Source: Alkalibacterium kapii (GTDB lineage: Bacteria; Bacillota; Bacilli; Lactobacillales; Carnobacteriaceae_A). Taken from it: DNA of 64,000 nucleotides. The notes below the pieces were generated by a model. That model was not told the DNA's origin and searched no databases. It saw nothing but the letters and a program-made list of their open reading frames with translations. Every line of letters starts with the position of its first letter. Position 1 is the first letter of the stretch. A program made the position numbers and the translations under genes. The stretch lies in assembly GCF_007988865.1 (NCBI RefSeq), contig NZ_BJUY01000004.1:1-64000 (forward strand), in the 5' to 3' direction. This document shows, piece by piece, positions 29,553 to 37,511 of the stretch.

Positions 29553-30581
29553 TTATTCTAAATAATACTCCAGTAACGTTCGTGTCAACTGTTTTCTAAA
29601 TACATCAAGAACACCGAATGTTTCATCGTAAGCCATACTTGTAGGGCCCAGGACAGCTATAACGCCTTTGCCATAGTTACTGACATTGTAAGTCGTAGTA
29701 ACAAGGCTGAACTCTTTAAGAAGATCATGATCGATTTCTTCGCCTATTTTCACAACAAAGTCATCACTGATCTGATCTACGAGTGCATATAAATCACCAC
29801 TGTTATCCAGCATCGTATACAATGATTTCAGCTTTTTAGTATCCATATTTTCAGAGAAATCAAGAATATTGAGTTTTCCTGAGATATGATGTCTTGATTC
29901 CGTTGATTCTTTAAAAACTGATTCAATAGACAGAAACATTTCTGTCGCATTGGATGCATATTTTTTTATTAACAATGGAATATCACGCTGTAATTTCTGA
30001 GCGACCTCTATCAATGTTTGCCCTACTAAATGATGATTAAAAATGTTGGTGACTTTGACCAAATCCGATTCACTGATCGTCTTTGGTACGCGGAACACTT
30101 TATTTTCAATTGTTCCTTTATCTGTTTGAATGATCGCCATAATATGATTATCATTCAAGGATAGCAACCTGAATCCTGTTAAGCGACTCGTTTCCGCTCT
30201 CGGACCTAAAACAATGGCTGTATACTGTGTCAATTCAGATAAGAGCTGAGCCGATTGATGCATGATATCATCCATTTGTTTTACATGAGTGCCTAAAACA
30301 TCACTGATGATATTCATTTTATCCTGTGCAACCGCTTGGGGCCGCATAAGATGATCGATATAAAACCGGTACCCTTTAAGTGAAGGTATTCTCCCAGATG
30401 ATGAATGCGTCTTCTGGATAAATCCTTCTTTCTCAAGTTCACTTAGTTCATTTCTTATCGTTGCTGAACTGGCTTTGATAGCAGTATTGTTCATTATAGT
30501 CTTGGAACCGATCGGGTTGCCTGTGGATGTATTTAACCGAATGAGAGCGTCTAGAATAATCAATTGTCTCTTGGTTAACAT
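29553..30581 (-). CDS. hrcA: Heat-inducible transcription repressor HrcA
   Basis: A 342-aa repressor with an N-terminal winged helix (residues 1-85: LTKRQLIILDALIRL, SSATIRNELSELEKEGFIQKTHSSSGRIP in pieces) and GAF-like sensing domain. It binds the CIRCE operator just upstream and is released when GroE is titrated. First gene of hrcA-grpE-dnaK-dnaJ. AGGGAG precedes the ATG. Confidence 0.96.
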   Translation of the reverse strand: MLTKRQLIILDALIRLNTSTGNPIGSKTIMNNTAIKASSATIRNELSELEKEGFIQKTHSSSGRIPSLKGYRFYIDHLMRPQAVAQDKMNIISDVLGTHVKQMDDIMHQSAQLLSELTQYTAIVLGPRAETSRLTGFRLLSLNDNHIMAIIQTDKGTIENKVFRVPKTISESDLVKVTNIFNHHLVGQTLIEVAQKLQRDIPLLIKKYASNATEMFLSIESVFKESTESRHHISGKLNILDFSENMDTKKLKSLYTMLDNSGDLYALVDQISDDFVVKIGEEIDHDLLKEFSLVTTTYNVSNYGKGVIAVLGPTSMAYDETFGVLDVFRKQLTRTLLEYYLE

Positions 30582-30672
30582 GTGTCATCACTCCCTGATG
30601 CCTATTGCATCGTTAGAGACCAGTTCAAAGTTTTAAAAGCTGTATTATGGATCTTATAGCTTTCAATATTTT

Positions 30673-30699
30673 TTAGCACTCAAACACGTCGAGTGCTAA
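30673..30699. promoter_or_regulatory. CIRCE operator (HrcA site)
   Basis: A perfect copy of the consensus: TTAGCACTC, nine bases, GAGTGCTAA. It lies 10 bp after the -10 box of the hrcA promoter, where bound HrcA would block transcription. Confidence 0.98.
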
Positions 30700-30708
30700 T
30701 ACATCTAT

Positions 30709-30737
30709 AATTTAACAAATCTGACCTTCGCTGTCAA
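30709..30737 (-). promoter_or_regulatory. hrcA operon promoter
   Basis: Perfect -35 TTGACA (30737-30732), 17-bp spacer, TAAATT (30714-30709), directly upstream of CIRCE. Confidence 0.88.
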
Positions 30738-30813
30738 CACTTAAATATTCTTGATCCAACTCAAACGCACAATATTTATCTATCTGTCATCTCGTAGCTG
30801 TCTTTTGCAATTT

Positions 30814-30873
30814 AGAGAGATCCCTAGTGTAAGCTGAACTTGCTGAGGTTCTTCGGAAGAAAGGGATGACTCT
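30814..30873. other. Structured hairpin of unknown role between hrcA and the DUF5996 gene
   Basis: AGAG (30814-30817) plus ATCCCT (30820-30825) pair with AGGGAT (30862-30867) plus CTCT (30870-30873); the internal loop is AG opposite GA. The apical part holds a further TTCTT/AAGAA hairpin. On the plus strand the sequence resembles T-box stem I wording (GAGAG, GTGTAAG, TTCCTGGA), but the T-box core is absent. A candidate plus-strand promoter (TTGATC 30751-30756, 16 bp, TATTTA) lies upstream. The 364-bp interval holds no gene. Confidence 0.35.
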
Positions 30874-30907
30874 TTCCTGGATTCCCTTCTAAAACCATTC
30901 ACACGCA

Positions 30908-30937
30908 GGAAAAAGGCTGGAATAATTGTCCCAACCT
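30908..30937 (-). terminator. Terminator of the DUF5996 gene
   Basis: GGTTGGGA (30936-30929 minus strand) pairs with TTCCAGCC (30922-30915) with two G-T pairs, then TTTTTCC. It separates the gene from hrcA. Confidence 0.75.
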
Positions 30938-30945
30938 GTACCGGC

Positions 30946-31854
30946 TTATTTGCTGTTCTCATTTTCTTCCATCTTGAGTTCTTTAAAGACATGATGTGTA
31001 TTCTGCCATTCAAAATAGGCAATCGATTTTCTACAAGATGCCTCGATGAACCGAATGACGTCCTGAGTATCGGTGTTTTTTAAATCACTTGTCATTTCAT
31101 ATACATACTCGCCCATATCTTGACTAAAATAACTTCCTTGTGGGAATGACTCACCTGTTTCAAGTGCTTCTTTTTCAACAAATGCATAAGGTAAAGTGAA
31201 AAACGCAGGGTTTTCAATGTTATCGTCTCCGAGCCAGAAACTAAATTCAATCATAGGCTCATCAAAAGCAGCACGCTCGATCACTTTACTATCATCAGGG
31301 AATGGCGTGTGCTCATCGTATACAAGAAGACAAGCTATATCAAAAGTTCCCCAAAACAGTCCAGGATATATTTTTCGTTGTCTTACGGGAGTAATAAACT
31401 GCTGCAGGGCATTCCAAGCAAACTGAAACCACTCAAGTATCTGACTGGCTACATCTGAATTATAATGATGATGAGTCGTGTCCTCATCAAATGGTGTCTG
31501 CCACTTCATTTCCTGCGGTTTTTTATTGATAGAAAGATTAAGGTTATTAGCAGCGGCCATATTTATTATTTCATGATAATATTCGCTGATTGTTTTCCCA
31601 TCACTGAGCGCAATCGATGATTCGGTTTCTCTGGTTTTAAAAATGATCTGATCATTGACCAGGTCTACTTCGATCTCAAAAAATTGGGAACCACTTTCAA
31701 GTAAACCAGTACTAAAACCTCTAGAAGTTATACCAAGAATCACATGTGCCCATTGCGGTTCCTGAGCTGCATGTTCCAATCTGACTTTTCCTATAATTTG
31801 CGATAACAGATGAAGCGTTGTTATTTCTTCTTTATTTTGTCGATAAAATCCCAT
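30946..31854 (-). CDS. DUF5996 family protein
   Basis: The 302-aa product shows the family blocks of DUF5996: TLHLLSQIIGKVRLEHA near the start, GITSRGFSTG, a FEIEVDLVND strand, TPFDEDTTHHHYNSD in the middle, and GLFWGTFDIACLLVYDEHTP, followed by FSFWLGDDNI. The family is best known from Actinobacteria and Proteobacteria, and is uncommon in lactic acid bacteria, suggesting transfer; this is from memory. No membrane segment or catalytic motif is evident. The ribosome binding site is weak. It is monocistronic, with its own promoter and a 16-bp palindrome in its leader. Confidence 0.75.
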   Translation of the reverse strand: MGFYRQNKEEITTLHLLSQIIGKVRLEHAAQEPQWAHVILGITSRGFSTGLLESGSQFFEIEVDLVNDQIIFKTRETESSIALSDGKTISEYYHEIINMAAANNLNLSINKKPQEMKWQTPFDEDTTHHHYNSDVASQILEWFQFAWNALQQFITPVRQRKIYPGLFWGTFDIACLLVYDEHTPFPDDSKVIERAAFDEPMIEFSFWLGDDNIENPAFFTLPYAFVEKEALETGESFPQGSYFSQDMGEYVYEMTSDLKNTDTQDVIRFIEASCRKSIAYFEWQNTHHVFKELKMEENENSK

Positions 31855-31885
31855 GCCGGCACATCTTTATCTTTATTTTGATTTT

Positions 31886-31930
31886 AGTTTTCATGACTTA
31901 AATAATAAGAACACTTAAGTCATGAAAACT
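31886..31930. promoter_or_regulatory. 16-bp perfect palindrome in the leader of the DUF5996 gene
   Basis: AGTTTTCATGACTTAA (31886-31901) and TTAAGTCATGAAAACT (31915-31930) are perfect inverted repeats with a 13-nt loop. It lies about 10 bp after the predicted transcription start. No T-run follows on either strand, so it is not an intrinsic terminator; an operator or leader hairpin is more likely. Confidence 0.7.
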
Positions 31931-31945
31931 GTACGATTCAATTAA

Positions 31946-31974
31946 ATGTTAGTGAATTTCTCATTTTTTTGCAA
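31946..31974 (-). promoter_or_regulatory. Promoter of the DUF5996 gene
   Basis: TTGCAA (31974-31969), 17-bp spacer, TAACAT (31951-31946) on the minus strand. Confidence 0.7.
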
Positions 31975-32061
31975 GTTTCTTACTTTGCTGATCCCCACTT
32001 CTTAAAAACCCATATCTTTAGAGCTGTAAAAGCAGAGAACGATCATAGGCACGTGTAAATG

Positions 32062-33024
32062 TTAAATTAAATCTGGTTTCATTTCGACTTCTGACAATAT
32101 CTTTCTCACATCATCTTCGTCCTGTTTTAATTGTTTGATCAATTCTTCTACAGAATTGAATTTTATTTCATCTCGCAGATAATCGACCCATCTCACTTTA
32201 ACGTCTTCTCCATATATATCTGCTTTATAATCGAAAATATGCACTTCAATAGAATAACTTGGTCGATCACCGAATGTCGGATTGTATCCAATAGAAGCCA
32301 TTCCATCCAGCCACTTTCTGTCTACATAAAACTTTACTGCATAGACCCCTTTTTTGGGTACGGCAATGTAAGGATGTGGATAGATATTAGCAGTAGGATA
32401 ACCCAGTTCTCTTCCCCTGGCATCTCCATGTATAACAAAGCCACTCGTTTCATATATATATCCGAGCAATTCATTTGCTTCCCTGATTTTTCCTTCATTT
32501 ATATAATTACGTATGCGTGTTGAACTTATTTTATCCTCGGCATCAACTTTTTTTTCAACTTTAACTATTTCAAAACGGTTTTTTGCATACTTATCCATTG
32601 TATTCATGTTCGCTTCTGCAGCTTTTCCATAAGTATAATCGAAACCAGCTACAACAACATCAGCATGCCATTCTACAATATACTGATCCACAAATTCCTG
32701 GGGTGAAAGATTTCCAAAACGTGCAGTGAAGTCCACTTCATACAAAATATCGACATTCAATTTTTCCATGATTTCTTCTTTACGTTCAAGGGGAGTAAGA
32801 TAAGTATGTTTATCAGGATCAAAACGGCGATATACAAAAGCAGGATGACGGTTAAATGTCATGACTGCACATTTGAGTCCTTTGTCTTCAGCTATCTCAA
32901 CACCTTTACTAATGACGGCTTGATGCCCTTTATGAACTCCGTCAAAAAAACCTAAAACTAAAACTATCTTTTCATTGACAATATCTGCTTTTTTATATGG
33001 GTGATGAATTTTTTTAATAATCAT
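32062..33024 (-). CDS. ribF: Bifunctional riboflavin kinase / FAD synthetase
   Basis: A 320-aa enzyme making FMN and then FAD from riboflavin. The N-terminal nucleotidyltransferase domain has VLGFFDGVHKGHQAVI and VVAGFDYTYGK; RxSSTRIR-like ISSTRIRNYI closes it. The C-terminal kinase domain has GRELGYPTANIYP and GVYAVKFYVD. Full length. It follows truB by two bases, last gene of the translation operon, as in Bacillus. Confidence 0.96.
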   Translation of the reverse strand: MIIKKIHHPYKKADIVNEKIVLVLGFFDGVHKGHQAVISKGVEIAEDKGLKCAVMTFNRHPAFVYRRFDPDKHTYLTPLERKEEIMEKLNVDILYEVDFTARFGNLSPQEFVDQYIVEWHADVVVAGFDYTYGKAAEANMNTMDKYAKNRFEIVKVEKKVDAEDKISSTRIRNYINEGKIREANELLGYIYETSGFVIHGDARGRELGYPTANIYPHPYIAVPKKGVYAVKFYVDRKWLDGMASIGYNPTFGDRPSYSIEVHIFDYKADIYGEDVKVRWVDYLRDEIKFNSVEELIKQLKQDEDDVRKILSEVEMKPDLI

Positions 33025-33026
33025 TT

Positions 33027-33950
33027 TTATACCACCAATTCATTTCTTAAAACTTTGACCGGTTTTATATAATCTGTTTTGGATGGATGGATTTTATAAA
33101 TGGCGACTGCCAAATCATCATAATAAAAAACGATGGTTCCATCCTCATCCAGCATGTATTTCTTTCGTAACAGCAGACTGCCGTTTTTAACTTTAATGTA
33201 TTCGTCTTTAGATAAATGATACTGTTTAAAATCCCCAAGTGCTCTTTCCATAGGCTTAAGTGCCTCCTGGATACGGTCTTCTTTCATAAGCGCTTGTATT
33301 TCCGATAAAGTAAAAGCTTCTTCTCTGTTGAATCCACTGCTTGCTTCTCTTGTAAGGTCAGACATGTGCGAAGGAAAACCTAACTTTTTGCCGACGTCTA
33401 CAGCCAAGGTCCTTACATAGGTGCCTTTTCCGCATACAACTTTAAACCTGAAAGAGAGGGTTCCGTTTTCTTCATTTTTCCTTAATTTTGTTGTCCGTAG
33501 AAAGGAATGAATCTCTACATTTCTAGACGGTCTATCGATGACTTTGCCTTCTCTGGCGTATTCATATAATTTTTTCCCATCAATTTTGACTGCCGAATAC
33601 ATTGGTGGGGTTTGTGATATGACACCAGTAAACAGCGCGATGACTTTATCGATATCCTTTTCAGTAATATCATGACCCACTGCCTTTTGTTCAACGATTT
33701 CACCTGACGCATCTTCTGTTGTTGTAGAATAACCAATGGTAATTTCTCCGGTGTAAATTTTTTCACTATCCATCATGTACTCTATGACTTTAGTCGCTTT
33801 ACCAATAGCTACTGGTAATAGTCCGTCAACATCAGGATCCAAAGTTCCCGAATGACCTATTTTTTTTGTTTTAAGTATCTTTCTTAATTTGAAAACACAA
33901 TCGTGACTTGTCATTCCTCTTTCTTTCCACACAGGTAACAGACCTTCCAT
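33027..33950 (-). CDS. truB: tRNA pseudouridine-55 synthase
   Basis: A 307-aa enzyme making pseudouridine in the T loop of tRNAs. Catalytic aspartate in KIGHSGTLDPDVDGLLPVAIG (motif centred on GTLDPD), followed by MYSAVKIDGKKLYEYAREG and CGKGTYVRTLAVDVG, with a C-terminal PUA-like part. The start at 33950 follows GGAGGGAG; the upstream in-frame ATG is in a hairpin region without ribosome binding site. Confidence 0.96.
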   Translation of the reverse strand: MEGLLPVWKERGMTSHDCVFKLRKILKTKKIGHSGTLDPDVDGLLPVAIGKATKVIEYMMDSEKIYTGEITIGYSTTTEDASGEIVEQKAVGHDITEKDIDKVIALFTGVISQTPPMYSAVKIDGKKLYEYAREGKVIDRPSRNVEIHSFLRTTKLRKNEENGTLSFRFKVVCGKGTYVRTLAVDVGKKLGFPSHMSDLTREASSGFNREEAFTLSEIQALMKEDRIQEALKPMERALGDFKQYHLSKDEYIKVKNGSLLLRKKYMLDEDGTIVFYYDDLAVAIYKIHPSKTDYIKPVKVLRNELVV

Positions 33951-33960
33951 AGAACTCCCT

Positions 33961-34037
33961 CCATTCTCTTTTATGCTGAAAATTTCCAAAAAGAAAAGAG
34001 AATCAATGTTCAACAAACAAAGATTCTCCCCTTTTCT
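33961..34037 (-). terminator. Terminator/attenuator-like hairpins between rbfA and truB
   Basis: Minus strand: GAGAATC (34028-34022) pairs with GATTCTC (34004-33998) followed by TTTTCTTTTT, an intrinsic terminator. The middle segment ATTCTCTTTT can instead pair with AAAAGAGAAT (33972-33963), which abuts the truB ribosome binding site. The two hairpins exclude each other. Confidence 0.6.
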
Positions 34038-34076
34038 CATTATTAAGAAAAACGACTTCAAATCTTACGGTTAGAC

Positions 34077-34433
34077 TTATTCGTCCTGCTCTTCTTTTAT
34101 TTCATTTAATAACTGATCGATTCTGCTACCGTAAGCAACGGATTCATCACGAGAAAAAATCAACTCTGGTGTTTTATATAGTGACAGTCTACTGCCCAAT
34201 TCTTTTTTGATCAGACCAGTAGCTTTTATAAGTCCTGTCTGTGTCTCTTTTATGCTTTCTTCATCATCAGATAGCGTACTGTAAAAGACAGTTGCCTGTT
34301 GTAAATCTCCTGTCACATCAACACCAGTTACGGTCACACCTTCCACTCGAGGGTCTCGGACTCGTTTAAGCAGAATATCAGTAACTTCCTTTTGTATTTC
34401 CTGGGAAACTCGACCTACTCTATAGTTAGGCAT
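34077..34433 (-). CDS. rbfA: 30S ribosome-binding factor A
   Basis: A 118-aa KH-fold protein needed for 16S rRNA maturation. It opens MPNYRVGRVSQEIQKEV and has the family block DPRVEGVTVTGVDVTGDLQQA in overlapping pieces, ending with an acidic tail. The ATG at 34433 is chosen over a GTG three codons earlier, which is too near AAGGAT. Bacillus has ylxP before rbfA; it is absent here. Confidence 0.94.
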   Translation of the reverse strand: MPNYRVGRVSQEIQKEVTDILLKRVRDPRVEGVTVTGVDVTGDLQQATVFYSTLSDDEESIKETQTGLIKATGLIKKELGSRLSLYKTPELIFSRDESVAYGSRIDQLLNEIKEEQDE

Positions 34434-34462
34434 ATTAGTCACCTATCCTTAAGAAATTATTC

Positions 34463-36877
34463 TTATTTTTTAATTTCAACCATTTCAAATGCTTCAATAA
34501 CATCGTCTACTTCGATATCGTTGTATTTCTCGATCGTAAGTCCACATTCATAACCATTTCTAACTTCTTTCGCATCATCTTTAAATCGTTTCAGACTTGA
34601 AAGTTCACCTTCATGTTTCACTACACCGTTTCGGATCAAGCGAATAGAACTGCTGCGCTTGATGACGCCATCGGTAACGAAACATCCTGCAATGGTTCCG
34701 ACCTTGGAAACAGTATAGGTTTCACGAACAGTTGCTTGACCTGTCACTTGTTCTTCATATTCTGGATCAAGCATCCCTGTCATAGCTGCTTCGATTTCAT
34801 CAATAGCGTTATAAATTACTTGATGGGTTCTAATGTCAACCTCTTCGCGACTGGCACTCTCTTTAGCCTGAACCGTTGGACGTACGTTAAATCCAATGAT
34901 TATAGCAGAACTTGCAGAAGCCAGTGTTACATCGCTCTCATTTATAGCTCCGACACCAGTGTGAATGATATCGATTTTGACACCTTCAACCTCGATTTTT
35001 TTCAGACTGGCAGCCAGTGCCTCGGCAGAACCTTGTACGTCAGCTTTAATGATGACATTGACTGATTTCAATTCGCCTTCTTCCAGACTATCAAACAAGT
35101 TTTCAAGCGTCACTTTATTAGTAACTGAACGCTGGGCTTCTGTAGCTTCTGCCGCTCTGGCTTCTCCTACTTGTCTAGCAGTTTTCTCATCTTCAAAGAC
35201 AACGAAGCGATCGCCAGCCTGTGGTGTATCATTTAAACCAGTGATTTCCACCGGTGTCGATGGTCCAGCTTCTTGAACACGGCGCCCTTTGTCGTTTGTC
35301 ATTGTTCTTACTCGTCCAAAGGTGTTACCTACAACGATAGGCTCTCCATGACGCAACGTCCCTTCTTGAACAAGCAGAGTTGCGATAGAGCCTTTCGATT
35401 TATCTAGTCGCGCTTCGATAACTGTACCCAACGCTTTGCGTTTTGGATCGGCTTTCAGTTCCTCAACCTCAGCAACCAGTAGAATCATCTCAAGTAAATC
35501 TTCAAGATTCTGATTCAACAAGGCTGAGATCTGAACAAATATCGTATCGCCGCCCCAATCTTCAGGAATCAGACCGTATTCAGTTAATTCCTGCATGACG
35601 CGATCAGGATTTGCACCAGGCTTGTCTACTTTATTGACGGCAACGATGATCGGGACCTCAGCAGCTTTAGCATGGTTGATTGCTTCCACTGTTTGTGGCA
35701 TGACCCCGTCATCTGCTGCTACAACGATGATTGCAATATCCGTAACGTCTGCACCGCGTGCTCTCATTGTTGTAAAAGCCGCATGTCCAGGTGTATCTAA
35801 AAATGTGATGACTTTACCGTTTTCTTTAACCTGGTATGCACCGATATGCTGCGTGATCCCTCCAGCTTCTCCCTCAGTCACGTTTGTTTCGCGAAGGCTG
35901 TCGAGTAATGTTGTTTTACCATGATCAACGTGCCCCATGATCGTAACGGTTGCTGGTCTCGTGACAAGGTTTTCTTCGTTCGGTTCCTGGTCGAAGAATG
36001 TATCAAAATCAGTTAGATCGACTTGGACCTTTTCTTCTGTTTCAATACCGTATTCAGCAGCCAGCAATTCAATCGTTTCTTTATCCAGCGACTGATTTTG
36101 TGTAGCTACGACGCCCATCATAAATAATTTTTTTACGATTTCAGCTGGTTCTCTGTGCAGTTTTTTGGCCAATTCTGCAATAGTCATACCATCAGTATAT
36201 TCAAGCACATCTGGTAACTCTTTGAATTTACGTGGTGTCACTGGTCCTTTAGGTTTCTGATTTTTTCTCCCCTTACGTTTCCGGGCACCAGCTGGGCCTC
36301 CATGAATTCCCCGATGCTGTCTGGAGTTGCGTCTTCTTTTATTCTCAAAAGACTGTTTCTGTTTTTCATCAGTCGTACGTTTAGGTAATTCATTCGTTTT
36401 TTCTGTATTGGCTGTTGCTTTTTTTGACTTGGCTTTGGCTTGTGTCGATGTCTTTTTATTATTTATATTCGTTTGTCCTTTACTTTGCTGAGAATTCTTC
36501 TCATTTTTTTTGTTGTTTTGCTTAGCCTGTGAGCCGGCTTTAGATTTAACTGCTTTTTTCTGACTCTTCTGCTGTTCTTTTTTTGATCGGTTTTTCTGTT
36601 TGCTCGTCACATTCTTATTTTTACCGTTCTGTTTTTCTGAAACAGCTTTATTTTGTTCCGCATTACTGTTTCCGTTGGATTTTTTGCGGTTTTCTGAAGT
36701 TTTACTTTTGGCAGTGTCTGATTGACTCATTAATTTCTTCATCTGCACAACGTCTCTGTCTTCCATGGACGACATGTGACTGCTGTAGTTTATGCCTGCC
36801 TGTTTTGCTTTTTCCAGAACTTCTTTACTTGTTACATTATTTTCTTTCGCGAATTCGTAGACTCTTTTCTTGCCCAT
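34463..36877 (-). CDS. infB: Translation initiation factor IF-2
   Basis: An 804-aa GTPase placing initiator fMet-tRNA on the ribosome. A short N-terminal IF2_N domain ([14 protein letters not shown]) is followed by 150 residues of Lys/Asn/Gln-rich linker, a second IF2_N, then the G domain with [21 protein letters not shown] and NKVDKPGA, and the C-terminal fMet-tRNA-binding domains. GGAAGGTG precedes the ATG. Confidence 0.98.
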   Translation of the reverse strand: MGKKRVYEFAKENNVTSKEVLEKAKQAGINYSSHMSSMEDRDVVQMKKLMSQSDTAKSKTSENRKKSNGNSNAEQNKAVSEKQNGKNKNVTSKQKNRSKKEQQKSQKKAVKSKAGSQAKQNNKKNEKNSQQSKGQTNINNKKTSTQAKAKSKKATANTEKTNELPKRTTDEKQKQSFENKRRRNSRQHRGIHGGPAGARKRKGRKNQKPKGPVTPRKFKELPDVLEYTDGMTIAELAKKLHREPAEIVKKLFMMGVVATQNQSLDKETIELLAAEYGIETEEKVQVDLTDFDTFFDQEPNEENLVTRPATVTIMGHVDHGKTTLLDSLRETNVTEGEAGGITQHIGAYQVKENGKVITFLDTPGHAAFTTMRARGADVTDIAIIVVAADDGVMPQTVEAINHAKAAEVPIIVAVNKVDKPGANPDRVMQELTEYGLIPEDWGGDTIFVQISALLNQNLEDLLEMILLVAEVEELKADPKRKALGTVIEARLDKSKGSIATLLVQEGTLRHGEPIVVGNTFGRVRTMTNDKGRRVQEAGPSTPVEITGLNDTPQAGDRFVVFEDEKTARQVGEARAAEATEAQRSVTNKVTLENLFDSLEEGELKSVNVIIKADVQGSAEALAASLKKIEVEGVKIDIIHTGVGAINESDVTLASASSAIIIGFNVRPTVQAKESASREEVDIRTHQVIYNAIDEIEAAMTGMLDPEYEEQVTGQATVRETYTVSKVGTIAGCFVTDGVIKRSSSIRLIRNGVVKHEGELSSLKRFKDDAKEVRNGYECGLTIEKYNDIEVDDVIEAFEMVEIKK

Positions 36878-36899
36878 ATAATCACCTTCCCAATCTTAA

Positions 36900-37199
36900 T
36901 TAGAGTAATTTTTGAAGGGAATGCATAAAACCATCATCAATGAGGGCACATACTGTCCGGTCCTTCCCTAAAGCATGAGAGAGTTCTTCTCGAGTAAAAC
37001 GTGTTACGAGAGGAATCTTATAATACTCACACTTATTCAAAAATTGTTTTGACGTATTGCTGCCGGCATCAGAAGCTAGACAGACAATCTTCGCCTGATT
37101 TGATCTGACAGATTGCAGAACCAGCGCTTCGCCAGAAATCAATTTTCCAGCACGCTGGGCTAATCCGAGTAGATTTAAAGCGCGTTCTTTATTGTTCAT
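36900..37199 (-). CDS. L7Ae/L30e-type RNA-binding protein YlxQ
   Basis: A 99-aa member of the ribosomal L7Ae family: ALNLLGLAQRAGKLISGEA, then KIVCLASDAGSNTSKQF. It sits between ylxR and infB as in most Firmicutes and may bind K-turn RNA. The ATG at 37199 overlaps the ylxR stop by 11 bp; a TTG two codons earlier is possible. Confidence 0.92.
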   Translation of the reverse strand: MNNKERALNLLGLAQRAGKLISGEALVLQSVRSNQAKIVCLASDAGSNTSKQFLNKCEYYKIPLVTRFTREELSHALGKDRTVCALIDDGFMHSLQKLL

Positions 37200-37488
37200 T
37201 TTCAATTTCCATTCTTGCCTGTTTATACTCGATATATTCGACTAATTCATCATAAAATGAATCATCGATCTGGGTATTCAACGCCTGGTCGAGTATTTTC
37301 TTTTCTTTTGCTTTTTTAACTCTTTCAGGATCAAGAGAAATATAAGCTCCGCGTCCATTTTTTTTGCCTGTTGGATCGATCGAAACCTCGCCTTCTTTAT
37401 TTCTGACGATCCGTACCATTTCTTTTTTTGGTTTCATCTGTCCAGATACAACACATTTTCTCATAGGTACTTTACGCTTTTGCATCAT
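37189..37488 (-). CDS. YlxR family RNA-binding protein (RNase P modulator)
   Basis: A 99-aa protein with the YlxR signature PMRKCVVSGQMKPKKEM, then IDPTGKKNGRGAYIS. Basic at the N-terminus, suited to RNA binding; Bacillus homologues affect RNase P. AAGGTG lies just upstream of two adjacent ATGs; the first is used. Part of the nusA-infB operon. Confidence 0.93.
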   Translation of the reverse strand: MMQKRKVPMRKCVVSGQMKPKKEMVRIVRNKEGEVSIDPTGKKNGRGAYISLDPERVKKAKEKKILDQALNTQIDDSFYDELVEYIEYKQARMEIENEQ

Positions 37489-37511
37489 ATCACACCTTAC
37501 TTGAGGTCATA

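Noticed and set aside
30780-31022. 80-codon minus-strand frame at the DUF5996 3' end
   Set aside because: It overlaps the DUF5996 frame and the terminator and hairpin, with no ribosome binding site.
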